A stretch of 64,000 nucleotides of DNA from positions 62,001 to 126,000 of the forward strand of contig CM076949.1 of the NCBI GenBank assembly GCA_039566865.1, written 5' to 3'. The DNA is from Aurelia coerulea. Its lineage: Eukaryota; Cnidaria; Scyphozoa; Semaeostomeae; Ulmaridae. This document shows, piece by piece, positions 1-15,000 of the stretch; position 1 is the first letter of the stretch; each line of letters begins with the position of its first letter. Position numbers and translations under genes: made by a program. The notes under the pieces were generated by a model. It had not been told where the DNA came from. It searched no databases and saw only the letters and a list, made by a program, of their open reading frames with translations.

Positions 1-3000
1 TTTTTTCAAAAATTTTCAAATTCGATTTAAGGCCTAAATAGGCCATTTTACATGGGAATAAGGGTCAGGAAACATGTTTGAGGTTCTTCGGGACATTTTT
101 AGGGGGTTTTGGCCGAAAAAAAAATTTTTTTTTCAAAAATTTTCAAAATCGATTTAAGGCCTAAATAGGCCATTTTACATGGGAATAAGGGTCAGGAAAC
201 ATGTTTGGGGTTCTTCGGGACATTTTTAGGGGGTTTTGGCCGAAAAAAAAATTTTTTTTTCAAAAATTTTCAAATTCGATTTAAGGCCTAAATAGGCCAT
301 TTTACATGGGAATAAGGGTCAGGAAACATGTTTGGGGTTCTTCGGGACATTTTTAGGGGGTTTTGGCTGAAAAAAATTTTTTTTTTCAAAAATTTTCAAA
401 ATCGATTTAAGGCCTAAATAGGCCATTTTACATGGGAATAAGGGTCAGGAAACATGTTTGGGGTTCTTCGGGACATTTTTAGGGGGTTTTGGCCGAAAAA
501 AAAATTTTTTTTCAAAAATTTTCAAAATCGATTTAAGGCCTAAATAGGCCATTTTACATGGGAATAAGGGTCAGGAAACATGTTTGGGGTTCTTCAGGAC
601 ATTTTTAGGGGGTTTTGGCCGAAAAAAAAATTTTTTTTTCAAAAATTTTCAAATTCGATTTAAGGCCTAAATAGGCCATTTTACATGAGAATAAGGGTCA
701 GGAAACATGTTTGGGGTTCTTCAGGACATTTTTAGGGGGTTTTGGCCGAAAAAAAAATTTTTTTTCAAAAATTTTCAAAATCGATTTAAGGCCTAAATAG
801 GCCATTTTACATGAGAATAAGGGTCAGGAAACATGTTTGGGGTTCTTCGGGACATTTTTAGGGGGTTTTGGCCGAAAAAAAAATTTTTTTTTCAAAAATT
901 TTCAAATTCGATTTAAGGCCTAAATAGGCCATTTTACATGGGAATAAGGGTCAGGAAACATGTTTGGGGTTCTTCGGGACATTTTTAGGGGGTTTTGGCC
1001 GAAAAAAAAAATTTTTTTTCAAAAATTTTCAAATTCGATTTAAGGCCTAAATAGGCCATTTTACATGGGAATAAGGGTCAGGAAACATGTTTGGGGTTCT
1101 TCGGGACATTTTTAGGGGGTTTTGGCCGAAAAAAAAATTTTTTTTTTCAAAAATTTTCAAAATCGATTTAAGGCCTAAATAGGCCATTTTACATGGGAAT
1201 AAGGGTCAGGAAACATGTTTGGGGTTCTTCGGGACATTTTTAGGGGGTTTTGGCCGAAAAAAAAATTTTTTTTCAAAAATTTTCAAATTCGATTTAAGGC
1301 CTAAATAGGCCATTTTACATGGGAATAAGGGTCAGGAAACATGTTTGGGGTTCTTCGGGACATTTTTAGGGGGTTTTGGCCGAAAAAAAAAATTTTTTTT
1401 CAAAAATTTTCAAATTCGATTTAAGGCCTAAATAGGCCATTTTACATGAGAATAAGGGTCAGGAAACATGTTTGGGGTTCTTCGGGACATTTTTAGGGGG
1501 TTTTTGCCGAAAAAAATTTTTTTTTTTCAAAAATTTTCAAATTCGATTTAAGGCCTAAATAGGCCATTTTACATGGGAATAAGGGTCAGGAAACATGTTT
1601 GGGGTTCTTCGGGACATTTTTAGGGGGTTTTGGCCAAAAAAAAAATTTTTTTTTCAAAAATTTTCAAATTCGATTTAAGGCCTAAATAGGCCATTTTACA
1701 TGGGAATAAGGGTCAGGAAACATGTTTGGGGTTCTTCGGGACATTTTTAGGGGGTTTTGGCCGAAAAAAAATTTTTTTTTCAAAAATTTTCAAATTCGAT
1801 TTAAGGCCTAAATAGGCCATTTTACATGGGAATAAGGGTCAGGAAACATGTTTGGGGTTCTTCGGGACATTTTTAGGGGGTTTTGGCCGAAAAAAAAATT
1901 TTTTTTTCAAAAATTTTCAAATTCGATTTAAGGCCTAAATAGGCCATTTTACATGAGAATAAGGGTCAGGAAACATGTTTGGGGTTCTTCGGGACATTTT
2001 TAGGGGGTTTTGGCCGAAAAAAAATTTTTTTTTTCAAAAATTTTCAAAATCGATTTAAGGCCTAAATAGGCCATTTTACATGGGAATAAGGGTCAGGAAA
2101 CATGTTTGGGGTTCTTCGGGACATTTTTAGGGGGTTTTGGCCGAAAAAAAATTTTTTTTTCAAAAATTTTCAAATTCGATTTAAGGCCTAAATAGGCCAT
2201 TTTACATGGGAATAAGGGTCAGGAAACATGTTTGGGGTTCTTTGGGACATTTTTAGGGGGTTTTGGCTGAAAAAAAAATTTTTTTTTTCAAAAATTTTCA
2301 AATTCGATTTAAGGCCTAAATAGGCCATTTTACATGGGAATAAGGGCCAGAAAACATGTTTGGGGTTCTTCGGGACATTTTTAGGGGGTTTTGACCGAAA
2401 AAAAATTTTTTTTTTCAAAAATTTTCAAAATCGATTTAAGGCCTAAATAGGCCATTTTCCATGGGAATAAGGGTCAGGAAACATGTTTGAGGCTTTTCGG
2501 GACATTTTTAGGGGGTTTTGGCCGAAAAAAAAACTTTTTTTCAAAAATTTTCAAAATCGATTTAAGGCCTAAATAGGCCATTTTACATGGGAATAAGGGT
2601 CAGGAAACATGTTTGGGGTTCTTCAGGACATTTTTAGGGGGTTTTGGCCGAAAAAAAAATTTTTTTTTCAAAAATTTTCAAATTCGATTTAAGGCCTAAA
2701 TAGGCCATTTTACATGAGAATAAGGGTCAGGAAACATGTTTGGGGTTCTTCAGGACATTTTTAGGGGGTTTTGGCCGAAAAAAATTTTTTTTTCAAAAAT
2801 TTTCGAAATCGATTTAAGGCCTAAATAGGCCATTTTACATGGGAATAAGGGTCAGGAAACATGTTTGGGGTTCTTCAGGACATTTTTAGGGGGTTTTGGC
2901 CGAAAAAAAAATTTTTTTTTCAAAAATTTTCAAAATCGATTTAAGGCCTAAATAGGCCATTTTACATGAGAATAAGGGTCAGGAAACATGTTTGGGGTTC

Positions 3001-6000
3001 TTCGGGACATTTTTAGGGGGTTTTGGCCGAAAAAAAATTTTTTTTTTCAAAAATTTTCAAATTCGATTTAAGGCCTAAATAGGCCATTTTACATGGGAAT
3101 AAGGGTCAGGAAACATGTTTGGGGTTCTTCGGGACATTTTTAGGGGGTTTTGGCCGAAAAAAAAAATTTTTTTTCAAAAATTTTCAAATTCGATTTAAGG
3201 CCTAAATAGGCCATTTTACATGGGAATAAGGGTCAGGAAACATGTTTGGGGTTCTTCGGGACATTTTTAGGGGGTTTTGGCCGAAAAAAAAATTTTTTTT
3301 CAAAAATTTTCAAATTCAATTTAAGGCCTAAATAGGCCATTTTACATGGGAATAAGGGTCAGGAAACATGTTTGGGGTTCTTCGGGACATTTTTAGGGGG
3401 TTTTGGCCGAAAAAAAAATTTTTTTTTCAAAAATTTTCAAATTCGATTTAAGGCCTAAATAGGCCATTTTACATGAGAATAAGGGTCAGGAAACATGTTT
3501 GGGGTTCTTCGGGACATTTTTAGGGGGTTTTGGCCGAAAAAAAATTTTTTTTTTCAAAAATTTTCAAAATCGATTTAAGGCCTAAATAGGCCATTTTCCA
3601 TGGGAATAAGGGTCAGGAAACATGTTTGGGGTTCTTCGGGACATTTTTAGGGGGTTTTGGCCGAGAAAAAAATTTTTTATTCAAAAATTTTCAAATTCGA
3701 TTTAAGGCCTAAATAGGCCATTTTACATGGGAATAAGGGTCAGGAAACATGTTTGGGGTTCTTCGGGACATTTTTAGGGGGTTTTGGCCGAAAAAAAAAA
3801 TTTTTTTTCAAAAATTTTCAAATTCGATTTAAGGCCTAAATAGGCCATTTTACATGGGAATAAGGGTCAGGAAACATGTTTGGGGTTCTTCGGGACATTT
3901 TTAGGGGGTTTTGGCCGAAAAAAAAATTTTTTTTTTTCAAAAATTTTCAAATTCGATTTAAGGCCTAAATAGGCCATTTTACATGAGAATAAGGGTCAGG
4001 AAACATGTTTGGGGTTCTTCGGGACATTTTTAGGGGGTTTTGGCCGAAAAAAAATTTTTTTTTTCAAAAATTTTCAAAATCGATTTAAGGCCTAAATAGG
4101 CCATTTTACATGGGAATAAGGGTCAGGAAACATGTTTGAGGTTCTTCGGGACATTTTTAGGGGGTTTTGGCCGAAAAAAAAATTTTTTTTTCAAAAATTT
4201 TCAAATTCGATTTAAGGCCTAAATAGGCCATTTTACATGGGAATAAGGGTCAGGAAACATGTTTGGGGTTCTTCGGGACATTTTAGGGGGTTTTGGCCGA
4301 AAAAAAAAATTTTTTTTTCAAAAATTTTCAAATTCGATTTAAGGCCTAAATAGGCCATTTTACATGAGAATAAGGGTCAGGAAACATGTTTGGGGTTCTT
4401 CGGGACATTTTTAGGGGGTTTTGGCCGAAAAAAAATTTTTTTTTCAAAATTTTTAAATTCGATTTAAGGCCTAAATAGGCCATTTTACATGGGAATAAGG
4501 GTCAGGAAACATGTTTGGGGTTCTTCGGGACATTTTTAGGGGGTTTTGGCCGAAAAAAAAAATTTTTTTTCAAAAATTTTCAAATTCGATTTAAGGCCTA
4601 AATAGGCCATTTTACATGGGAATAAGGGTCAGGAAACATGTTTGGGGTTCTTCGGGACATTTTTAGGGGGTTTTGGCCGAAAAAAAATTTTTTTTTTCAA
4701 AAATTTTCAAAATCGATTTAAGGCCTAAATAGGCCATTTTACATGGGAATAAGGGTCAGGAAACATGTTTGGGGTTCTTCGGGACATTTTTAGGGGGTTT
4801 TGGCCGAAAAAAAAATTTTTTTTCAAAAATTTTCAAAATCGATTTAAGGCCTAAATAGGCCATTTTACATGGGAATAAGGGTCAGGAAACATGTTTGGGG
4901 TTCTTCGGGACATTTTTAGGGGGTTTTGGCTGAAAAAAATTTTTTTTTTCAAAAATTTTCAAAATCGATTTAAGGCCTAAATAGGCCATTTTACATGGGA
5001 ATAAGGGTCAGGAAACATGTTTGGGGTTCTTCGGGACATTTTTAGGGGGTTTTGGCCGAACAAAAAAAATTTTTTTTTCAAAAATTTTCAAATTCGATTT
5101 AAGGCCTAAATAGGCCATTTTACATGGGAATAAGGGTCAGGAAACATGTTTGGGGTTCTTCGGGACATTTTTAGGGGGTTTTGGCTGAAAAAAATTTTTT
5201 TTTTCAAAAATTTTCAAATTCGATTTAAGGCCTAAATAGGCCATTTTACATGGGAATAAGGGTCAGGAAACATGTTTGGGGTTCTTCGGGACATTTTTAG
5301 GGGGTTTTGGCCGAAAAAAAATTTTTTTTTTCAAAAATTTTCAAATTCGATTTAAGGCCTAAATAGGCCATTTTACATGGGAATAAGGGTCAGGAAACAT
5401 GTTTGGGGTTCTTCGGGACATTTTTAGGGGGTTTTGGCCGAAAAAAAAATTTTTTTTTTCAAAAATTTTCAAATTCGATTTAAGGCCTAAATAGGCCATT
5501 TTACATGGGAATAAGGGTCAGGAAACATGTTTGGGGTTCTTCGGGACATTTTTAGGGGGTTTTGGCCGAAAAAAAATTTTTTTTTTCAAAAATTTTCAAA
5601 TTCGATTTAAGGCCTAAATAGGCCATTTTACATGGGAATAAGGGTCAGGAAACATGTTTGGGGTTCTTCGGGACATTTTTAGGGGGTTTTGGCCGAAAAA
5701 AAAATTTTTTTTTCAAAATTTTTGAAAATCGATTTAAGGCCTAAATAGGCCATTTTACATGAGAATAAGGGTCAGGGAACATGTTTGGGGTTCTTCGGGA
5801 CATTTTTAGGGGGTTTTTGCCGAAAAAAAAATTTTTTTTTCAAAAATTTTCAAATTCGATTTAAGGCCTAAATAGGCCATTTTACATGGGAATAAGGGTC
5901 AGGAAACATGTTTGGGGTTCTTCGGGACATTTTTAGGGGGTTTTGGCCTAAAAAAAAATTTTTTTTTTCAAAAATTTTCAAAATCGATTTAAGGCCTAAA

Positions 6001-9000
6001 TAGGCCATTTTACATGGGAATAAGGGTCAGGAAACATGTTTGGGGTTCTTCGGGACATTTTTAGGGGGTTTTGGCCGAAAAAAAAATTTTTTTTTTCAAA
6101 AATTTTCAAATTCGATTTAAGGCCTAAATAGGCCATTTTACATGAGAATAAGGGTCAGGAAACATGTTTGGGGTTCTTCGGGACATTTTTAGGGGGTTTT
6201 GGCCGAAAAAAAATTTTTTTTTTCAAAAATTTTCAAAATCGATTTAAGGCCTAAATAGGCCATTTTACATGGGAATAAGGGTCAGGAAACATGTTTGGGG
6301 TTCTTCGGGACATTTTTAGGGGGTTTTGGCCGAAAAAAAAAATTTTTTTTTCAAAAATTTTCAAAATCGATTTAAGGCCTAAATAGGCCATTTTACATGG
6401 GAATAAGGGTCAGGAACATGTTTGGGGTTCTTCGGGACATTTTTAGGGGGTTTTGGCCGAAAAAAAAATTTTTTTTTCAAAAATTTTCAAATTCGATTTA
6501 AGGCCTAAATAGGCCATTTTACATGAGAATAAGGGTCAGGAAACATGTTTGGGGTTCTTCGGGACATTTTTAGGGGGTTTTGGCCGAAAAAAAATTTTTT
6601 TTTCAAAAATTTTCAAAATCGATTTAAGGCCTAAATAGGCCATTTTACATGGGAATAAGGGTCAGGAAACATGTTTGGGGTTCTTCAGGACATTTTTAGG
6701 GGGTTTTGGCCGAAAAAAAAATTTTTTTTTCAAAAATTTTCAAATTCGATTTAAGGCCTAAATAGGCCATTTTACATGGGAATAAGGGTCAGGAAACATG
6801 TTTGGGGTTCTTCGGGACATTTTTAGGGGGTTTTGGCCGAAAAAAAAATTTTTTTTCAAAAATTTTCAAATTCGATTTAAGGCCTAAATAGGCCATTTTA
6901 CATGGGAATAAGGGTCAGGAAACATGTTTGGGGTTCTTCGGGACATTTTTAGGGGGTTTTGGCCGAAAAAAAAATTTTTTTTTCAAAAATTTTCAAATTC
7001 GATTTAAGGCCTAAATAGGCCATTTTACATGAGAATAAGGGTCAGGAAACATGTTTGGGGTTCTTCGGGACATTTTTAGGGGGTTTTGGCCGAAAAAAAA
7101 TTTTTTTTTCAAAAATTTTCAAATTCGATTTAAGGCCTAAATAGGCCATTTTACATGGGAATAAGGGTCAGGAAACATGTTTGGGGTTCTTCGGGACATT
7201 TTTAGGGGGTTTTGGCCGAAAAAAATTTTTTTTTTCAAAAATTTTCAAATTCGATTTAAGGCCTAAATAGGCCATTTTACATGGGAATAAGGGTCAGGAA
7301 ACATGTTTGGGGTTCTTCGGGACATTTTTAGGGGGTTTTGGCCGAAAAAAAATTTTTTTTTCAAAAATTTTCAAAATCGATTTAAGGCCTAAATAGGCCA
7401 TTTTACATGGGAATAAGGGTCAGGAAACATGTTTGGGGTTCTTCGGGACATTTTTAGGGGGTTTTGGCCGAAAAAAAAATTTTTTTTTCAAAAATTTTCA
7501 AATTCGATTTAAGGCCTAAATAGGCCATTTTACATGGGAATAAGGGTCAGGAAACATGTTTGGGGTTCTTCGGGACATTTTTAGGGGGTTTTGGCCGAAA
7601 AAAAAATTTTTTTTTCAAAAATTTTCAAATTCGATTTAAGGCCTAAATAGGCCATTTTACATGGGAATAAGGGTCAGGAAACATGTTTGGGGTTCTTCGG
7701 GACATTTTTAGGGGGTTTTGGCCGAAAAAAAAATTTTTTTTTCAAAAATTTTCAAAATCGATTTAAGGCCTAAATAGGCCATTTTACATGAGAATAAGGG
7801 TCAGGAAACATGTTTGGGGTTCTTCGGGACATTTTTAGGGGGTTTTGGCCGAAAAAAAAATTTTTTTTTCAAAAATTTTCAAAATCGATTTAAGGCCTAA
7901 ATAGGCCATTTTACATGAGAATAAGGGTCAGGAAACATGTTTGGGGTTCTTCGGGACATTTTTAGGGGGTTTTGGCCGAAAAAAAAATTTTTTTTTTCAA
8001 AAATTTTCAAAATCGATTTAAGGCCTAAATAGGCCATTTTACATGGGAATAAGGGTCAGGAAACATGTTTGGGGTTCTTCGGGACATTTTTAGGGGGTTT
8101 TGGCCGAAAAAAAATTTTTTTTTCAAAAATTTTCAAAATCGATTTAAGGCCTAAATAGGCCATTTTACATGGGAATAAGGGTCAGGAAACATGTTTGGGG
8201 TTCTTCGGGACATTTTTAGGGGGTTTTGGCCGAAAAAAAAATTTTTTTTTCAAAAATTTTCAAATTCGATTTAAGGCCTAAATAGGCCATTTTACATGGG
8301 AATAAGGGTCAGGAAACATGTTTGGGGTTCTTCGGGACATTTTTAGGGGGTTTTGGCCGAAAAAAAATTTTTTTTTTCAAAAATTTTCAAATTCGATTTA
8401 AGGCCTAAATAGGCCATTTTACATGGGAATAAGGGTCAGGAAACATGTTTGGGGTTCTTCGGGACATTTTTAGGGGGTTTTGGCCGAAAAAAAATTTTTT
8501 TTTCAAAAATTTTCAAAATCGATTTAAGGCCTAAATAGGCCATTTTACATGGGAATAAGGGTCAGGAAACATGTTTGGGGTTCTTCGGGACATTTTTAGG
8601 GGGTTTTGGCCGAAAAAAAAATTTTTTTTTCAAAAATTTTCAAATTCGATTTAAGGCCTAAATAGGCCATTTTACATGGGAATAAGGGTCAGGAAACATG
8701 TTTGGGGTTCTTCGGGACATTTTTAGGGGGTTTTTGCCGAAAAAAAAATTTTTTTTTCAAAAATTTTCAAATTCGATTTAAGGCCTAAATAGGCCATTTT
8801 ACATGGGAATAAGGGTCAGGAAACATGTTTGGGGTTCTTCGGGACATTTTTAGGGGGTTTTGGCCGAAAAAAAAATTTTTTTTTCAAAAATTTTCAAAAT
8901 CGATTTAAGGCCTAAATAGGCCATTTTACATGAGAATAAGGGTCAGGAAACATGTTTGGGGTTCTTCGGGACATTTTTAGGGGGTTTTGGCCGAAAAAAA

Positions 9001-12000
9001 ATTTTTTTTTTCAAAAATTTTCAAAATCGATTTAAGGCCTAAATAGGCCATTTTACATGGGAATAAGGGTCAGGAAACATGTTTGGGGTTCTTCGGGACA
9101 TTTTTAGGGGGTTTTGGCCGAAAAAAAATTTTTTTTTTCAAAAATTTTCAAATTCGATTTAAGGCCTAAATAGGCCATTTTACATGGGAATAAGGGTCAG
9201 GAAACATGTTTGGGGTTCTTCGGGACATTTTTAGGGGGTTTTGGCCGAAAAAAAAATTTTTTTTTCAAAAATTTTCAAAATCGATTTAAGGCCTAAATAG
9301 GCCATTTTACATGGGAATAAGGGTCAGGAAACATGTTTGGGGTTCTTCGGGACATTTTTAGGGGGTTTTGGCCGAAAAAAAAAATTTTTTTTCAAAAATT
9401 TTCAAATTCGATTTAAGGCCTAAATAGGCCATTTTACATGGGAATAAGGGTCAGGAAACATGTTTGGGGTTCTTCGGGACATTTTTAGGGGGTTTTGGCC
9501 GAAAAAAAAAATTTTTTTTTCAAAAATTTTCAAATTCGATTTAAGGCCTAAATAGGCCATTTTACATGGGAATAAGGGTCAGGAAACATGTTTGGGGTTC
9601 TTCGGGACATTTTTAGGGGGTTTTGGCCGAAAAAAAATTTTTTTTTTCAAAAATTTTCAAATTCGATTTAAGGCCTAAATAGGCCATTTTACATGGGAAT
9701 AAGGGTCAGGAAACATGTTTGGGGTTCTTCGGGACATTTTTAGGGGGTTTTGGCCGAAAAAAAAATTTTTTTTCAAAAATTTTCAAAATCGATTTAAGGC
9801 CTAAATAGGCCATTTTACATGGGAATAAGGGTCAGGAAACATGTTTGGGGTTCTTCGGGACATTTTTAGGGGGTTTTGGCAGAAAAAAAAATTTTTTTTT
9901 CAAAAATTTTCAAAATCGATTTAAGGCCTAAATAGGCCATTTTACATGGGAATAAGGGTCAGGAAACATGTTTGGGGTTCTTCGGGACATTTTTAGGGGG
10001 TTTTGGCCGAAAAAAAATTTTTTTTTCAAAAATTTTCAAATTCGATTTAAGGCCTAAATAGGCCATTTTACATGAGAATAAGGGTCAGGAAACATGTTTG
10101 GGGTTCTTCGGGACATTTTTAGGGGGTTTTGGCCGAAAAAAAAATTTTTTTTTCAAAAATTTTCAAAATCGATTTAAGGCCTAAATAGGCCATTTTACAT
10201 GGGAATAAGGGTCAGGAAACATGTTTGGGGTTCTTCGGGACATTTTTAGGGGGTTTTTGGCCGAAAAAAAAATTTTTTTTTCAAAAATTTTCAAATTCGA
10301 TTTAAGGCCTAAATAGGCCATTTTACATGAGAATAAGGGTCAGGAAACATGTTTGGGGTTCTTCGGGACATTTTTAGGGGGTTTTGGCCGAAAAAAATTT
10401 TTTTTTTCAAAAATTTTCAAATTCGATTTAAGGCCTAAATAGGCCATTTTACATGGGAATAAGGGTCAGGAAACATGTTTGGGTTCTTCGGGACATTTTT
10501 AGGGGGTTTTGGCCGAAAAAAAAATTTTTTTTTCAAAAATTTTCAAAATCGATTTAAGGCCTAAATAGGCCATTTTACATGGGAATAAGGGTCAGGAAAC
10601 ATGTTTGGGGTTCTTCGGGACATTTTTAGGGGGTTTTGGCCGAAAAAAAAATTTTTTTTTCAAAAATTTTCAAATTCGATTTAAGGCCTAAATAGGCCAT
10701 TTTACATGGGAATAAGGGTCAGGAAACATGTTTGGGGTTCTTCGGGACATTTTTAGGGGGTTTTGCCGAAAAAAAAATTTTTTTTTCAAAAATTTTCAAA
10801 TTCGATTTAAGGCCTAAATAGGCCATTTTACATGGGAATAAGGGTCAGGAAACATGTTTGGGGTTCTTCGGGACATTTTTAGGGGGTTTTGGCCGAAAAA
10901 AAAATTTTTTTTTCAAAAATTTTCAAAATCGATTTAAGGCCTAAATAGGCCATTTTACATGAGAATAAGGGTCAGGAAACATGTTTGGGGTTCTTCGGGA
11001 CATTTTTAGGGGGTTTTGGCCGAAAAAAAATTTTTTTTTTCAAAAATTTTCAAAATCGATTTAAGGCCTAAATAGGCCATTTTACATGGGAATAAGGGTC
11101 AGGAAACATGTTTGGGGTTCTTCGGGACATTTTTAGGGGGTTTTGGCCGAAAAAAAATTTTTTTTTTCAAAAATTTTCAAATTCGATTTAAGGCCTAAAT
11201 AGGCCATTTTACATGAGAATAAGGGTCAGGAAACATGTTTGGGGTTCTTCGGGACATTTTTAGGGGGTTTTGGCCGAAAAAAAAATTTTTTTTTCAAAAA
11301 TTTTCAAATTCGATTTAAGGCCTAAATAGGCCATTTTACATGAGAATAAGGGTCAGGAAACATGTTTGGGGTTCTTCGGGACATTTTTAGGGGGTTTTGG
11401 CCGAAAAAAAAATTTTTTTTTTCAAAAATTTTCAAATTCGATTTAAGGCCTAAATAGGCCATTTTACATGGGAATAAGGGTCAGGAAACATGTTTGGGGT
11501 TCTTCGGGACATTTTTAGGGGGTTTTGGCCGAAAAAAAATTTTTTTTTTTCAAAAATTTTCAAAATCGATTTAAGGCCTAAATAGGCCATTTTACATGGG
11601 AATAAGGGTCAGGAAACATGTTTGGGGTTCTTCGGGACATTTTTAGGGGGTTTTGGCCGAAAAAAAAATTTTTTTTTCAAAAATTTTCAAATTCGATTTA
11701 AGGCCTAAATAGGCCATTTTACATGGGAATAAGGGTCAGGAAACATGTTTGGGGTTCTTCGGGACATTTTTAGGGGGTTTTTGCCGAAAAAAAAAATTTT
11801 TTTTTCAAAAATTTTCAAATTCGATTTAAGGCCTAAATAGGCCATTTTACATGGGAATAAGGGTCAGGAAACATGTTTGGGGTTCTTCGGGACATTTTTA
11901 GGGGGTTTTGGCCGAAAAAAAAATTTTTTTTTCAAAAATTTTCAAAATCGATTTAAGGCCTAAATAGGCCATTTTACATGGGAATAAGGGTCAGGAAACA

Positions 12001-15000
12001 TGTTTGGGGTTCTTCGGGACATTTTTAGGGGGTTTTGGCCGAAAAAAAATTTTTTTTTTTCAAAAATTTTCAAAATCGATTTAAGGCCTAAATAGGCCAT
12101 TTTACATGGGAATAAGGGTCAGGAAACATGTTTGGGGTTCTTCGGGACATTTTTAGGGGGTTTTGGCCGAAAAAAAATTTTTTTTTTCAAAAATTTTCAA
12201 AATCGATTTAAGGCCTAAATAGGCCATTTTACATGAGAATAAGGGTCAGGAAACATGTTTGGGGTTCTTCGGGACATTTTTAGGGGGTTTTGGCCGAAAA
12301 AAAAATTTTTTTTTCAAAAATTTTCAAAATCGATTTAAGGCCTAAATAGGCCATTTTACATGGGAATAAGGGTCAGGAAACATGTTTGGGGTTCTTCGGG
12401 ACATTTTTAGGGGGTTTTGGCCGAAAAAAAAAATTTTTTTTCAAAAATTTTCAAAATCGATTTAAGGCCTAAATAGGCCATTTTACATGGGAATAAGGGT
12501 AAGGAAACATGTTTGGGGTTCTTCGGGACATTTTTAGGGGGTTTTGGCCGAAAAAAAAATTTTTTTTTCAAAAATTTTCAAATTCGATTTAAGGCCTAAA
12601 TAGGCCATTTTACATGGGAATAAGGGTCAGGAAACATGTTTGGGGTTCTTCGGGACATTTTTAGGGGGTTTTGGCCGAAAAAAAAATTTTTTTTTTCAAA
12701 AATTTTCAAATTCGATTTAAGGCCTAAATAGGCCATTTTACATGGGAATAAGGGTCAGGAAACATGTTTGGGGTTCTTCGGGACATTTTTAGGGGGTTTT
12801 GGCCGAAAAAAAAATTTTTTTTTTCAAAAATTTTCAAAATCGATTTAAGGCCTAAATAGGCCATTTTACATGGGAATAAGGGTCAGGAAACATGTTTGGG
12901 GTTCTTCGGGACATTTTTAGGGGGTTTTGGCCGAAAAAAAAAATTTTTTTTCAAAAATTTTCAAAATCGATTTAAGGCCTAAATAGGCCATTTTACATGG
13001 GAATAAGGGTCAGGAAACATGTTTGGGGTTCTTCGGGACATTTTTAGGGGGTTTTGGCTAAAAAAAAAATTTTTTTTTTCAAAAATTTTCAAAATCGATT
13101 TAAGGCCTAAATAGGCCATTTTACATGGGAATAAGGGTCAGGAAACATGTTTGGGGTTCTTCGGGACATTTTTAGGGGGTTTTGGCCGAAAAAAAAATTT
13201 TTTTTCAAAAATTTTCAAATTCGATTTAAGGCCTAAATAGGCCCTTTTACATGGGAATAAGGGTCAGGAAACATGTTTGGGGTTCTTCGGGACATTTTTA
13301 GGGGGTTTTGGCCGAAAAAAAATTTTTTTTTTCAAAAATTTTCAAAATCGATTTAAGGCCTAAATAGGCCATTTTACATGGGAATAAGGGTCAGGAAACA
13401 TGTTTGGGGTTCTTCGGGACATTTTTAGGGGGTTTTGGCCGAAAAAAAAATTTTTTTTTCAAAAATTTTCAAATTCGATTTAAGGCCTAAATAGGCCATT
13501 TTACATGGGAATAAGGGTCAGGAAACATGTTTGGGGTTCTTCGGGACATTTTTAGGGGGTTTTGGCCGAAAAAAAAATTTTTTTTTTCAAAAATTTTCAA
13601 ATTCGATTTAAGGCCTAAATAGGCCATTTTACATGGGAATAAGGGTCAGGAAACATGTTTGGGGTTCTTCGGGACATTTTTAGGGGGTTTTGGCCGAAAA
13701 AAAAATTTTTTTTTCAAAAATTTTCAAAATCGATTTAAGGCCTAAATAGGCCATTTTACATGGGAATAAGGGTCAGGAAACATGTTTGGGGTTCTTCGGG
13801 ACATTTTTAGGGGGTTTTGGCCGAAAAAAAATTTTTTTTTCAAAAATTTTCAAAATCGATTTAAGGCCTAAATAGGCCATTTTACATGGGAATAAGGGTC
13901 AGGAAACATGTTTGGGGTTCTTCGGGACATTTTTAGGGGGTTTTGGCCGAAAAAAAAATTTTTTTTTCAAAAATTTTCAAATTCGATTTAAGGCCTAAAT
14001 AGGCCATTTTACATGGGAATAAGGGTCAGGAAACATGTTTGGGGTTCTTCGGGACATTTTTAGGGGGTTTTGGCCGAAAAAAAAAATTTTTTTTCAAAAA
14101 TTTTCAAAATCGATTTAAGGCCTAAATAGGCCATTTTACATGGGAATAAGGGTCAGGAAACATGTTTGGGGTTCTTCGGGACATTTTTAGGGGGTTTTGG
14201 CCGAAAAAAAATTTTTTTTTTCAAAAATTTTCAAAATTCGATTTAAGGCCTAAATAGGCCATTTTACATGGGAATAAGGGTCAGGAAACATGTTTGGGGT
14301 TCTTCGGGACATTTTTAGGGGGTTTTGGCCGAAAAAAAAATTTTTTTTTCAAAAATTTTCAAATTCGATTTAAGGCCTAAATAGGCCATTTTACATGGGA
14401 ATAAGGGTCAGGAAACATGTTTGGGGTTCTTCGGGACATTTTTAGGGGGTTTTGGCCGAAAAAAAAATTTTTTTTTCAAAAATTTTCAAAATCGATTTAA
14501 GGCCTAAATAGGCCATTTTACATGGAGAATAAGGGTCAGGAAACATGTTTGGGGTTCTTCGGGACATTTTTAGGGGGTTTTGGCCGAAAAAAAAATTTTT
14601 TTTCAAAAATTTTCAAAATCGATTTAAGGCCTAAATAGGCCATTTTACATGGGAATAAGGGTCAGGAAACATGTTTGGGGTTCTTCGGGACATTTTTAGG
14701 GGGTTTTGGCCGAAAAAAAATTTTTTTTTTCAAAAATTTTCAAATTCGATTTAAGGCCTAAATAGGCCATTTTACATGGGAATAAGGGTCAGGAAACATG
14801 TTTGGGGTTCTTCGGGACATTTTTAGGGGGTTTTGGCCGAAAAAAAAATTTTTTTTTCAAAAATTTTCAAAATCGATTTAAGGCCTAAATAGGCCATTTT
14901 ACATGGGAATAAGGGTCAGGAAACATGTTTGGGGTTCTTCGGGACATTTTTAGGGGGTTTTGGCCGAAAAAAAAATTTTTTTTTTCAAAAATTTTCAAAA

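Noticed and set aside
70..110. CENP-B box in the satellite monomer
   Set aside because: CTTCGGGACATTTTTAGGG fits the first half (TTCGnnnnA) but lacks the second-half CGGG, so the box is incomplete.
90..110. Telomere-like repeat in CCCCCTAAAAATG of the monomer minus strand
   Set aside because: It occurs once per 126 bp and does not form a TTAGGG-type tandem tract.
2188..2418. Open frames within the 126-bp satellite (also at 17,450, 18,712, 26,442, 27,590, 30,726, 31,874, 45,488)
   Set aside because: They span two or fewer monomers, appear wherever a variant monomer happens to lack a stop, and translate the repeat itself. There is no initiation context or independent conservation.
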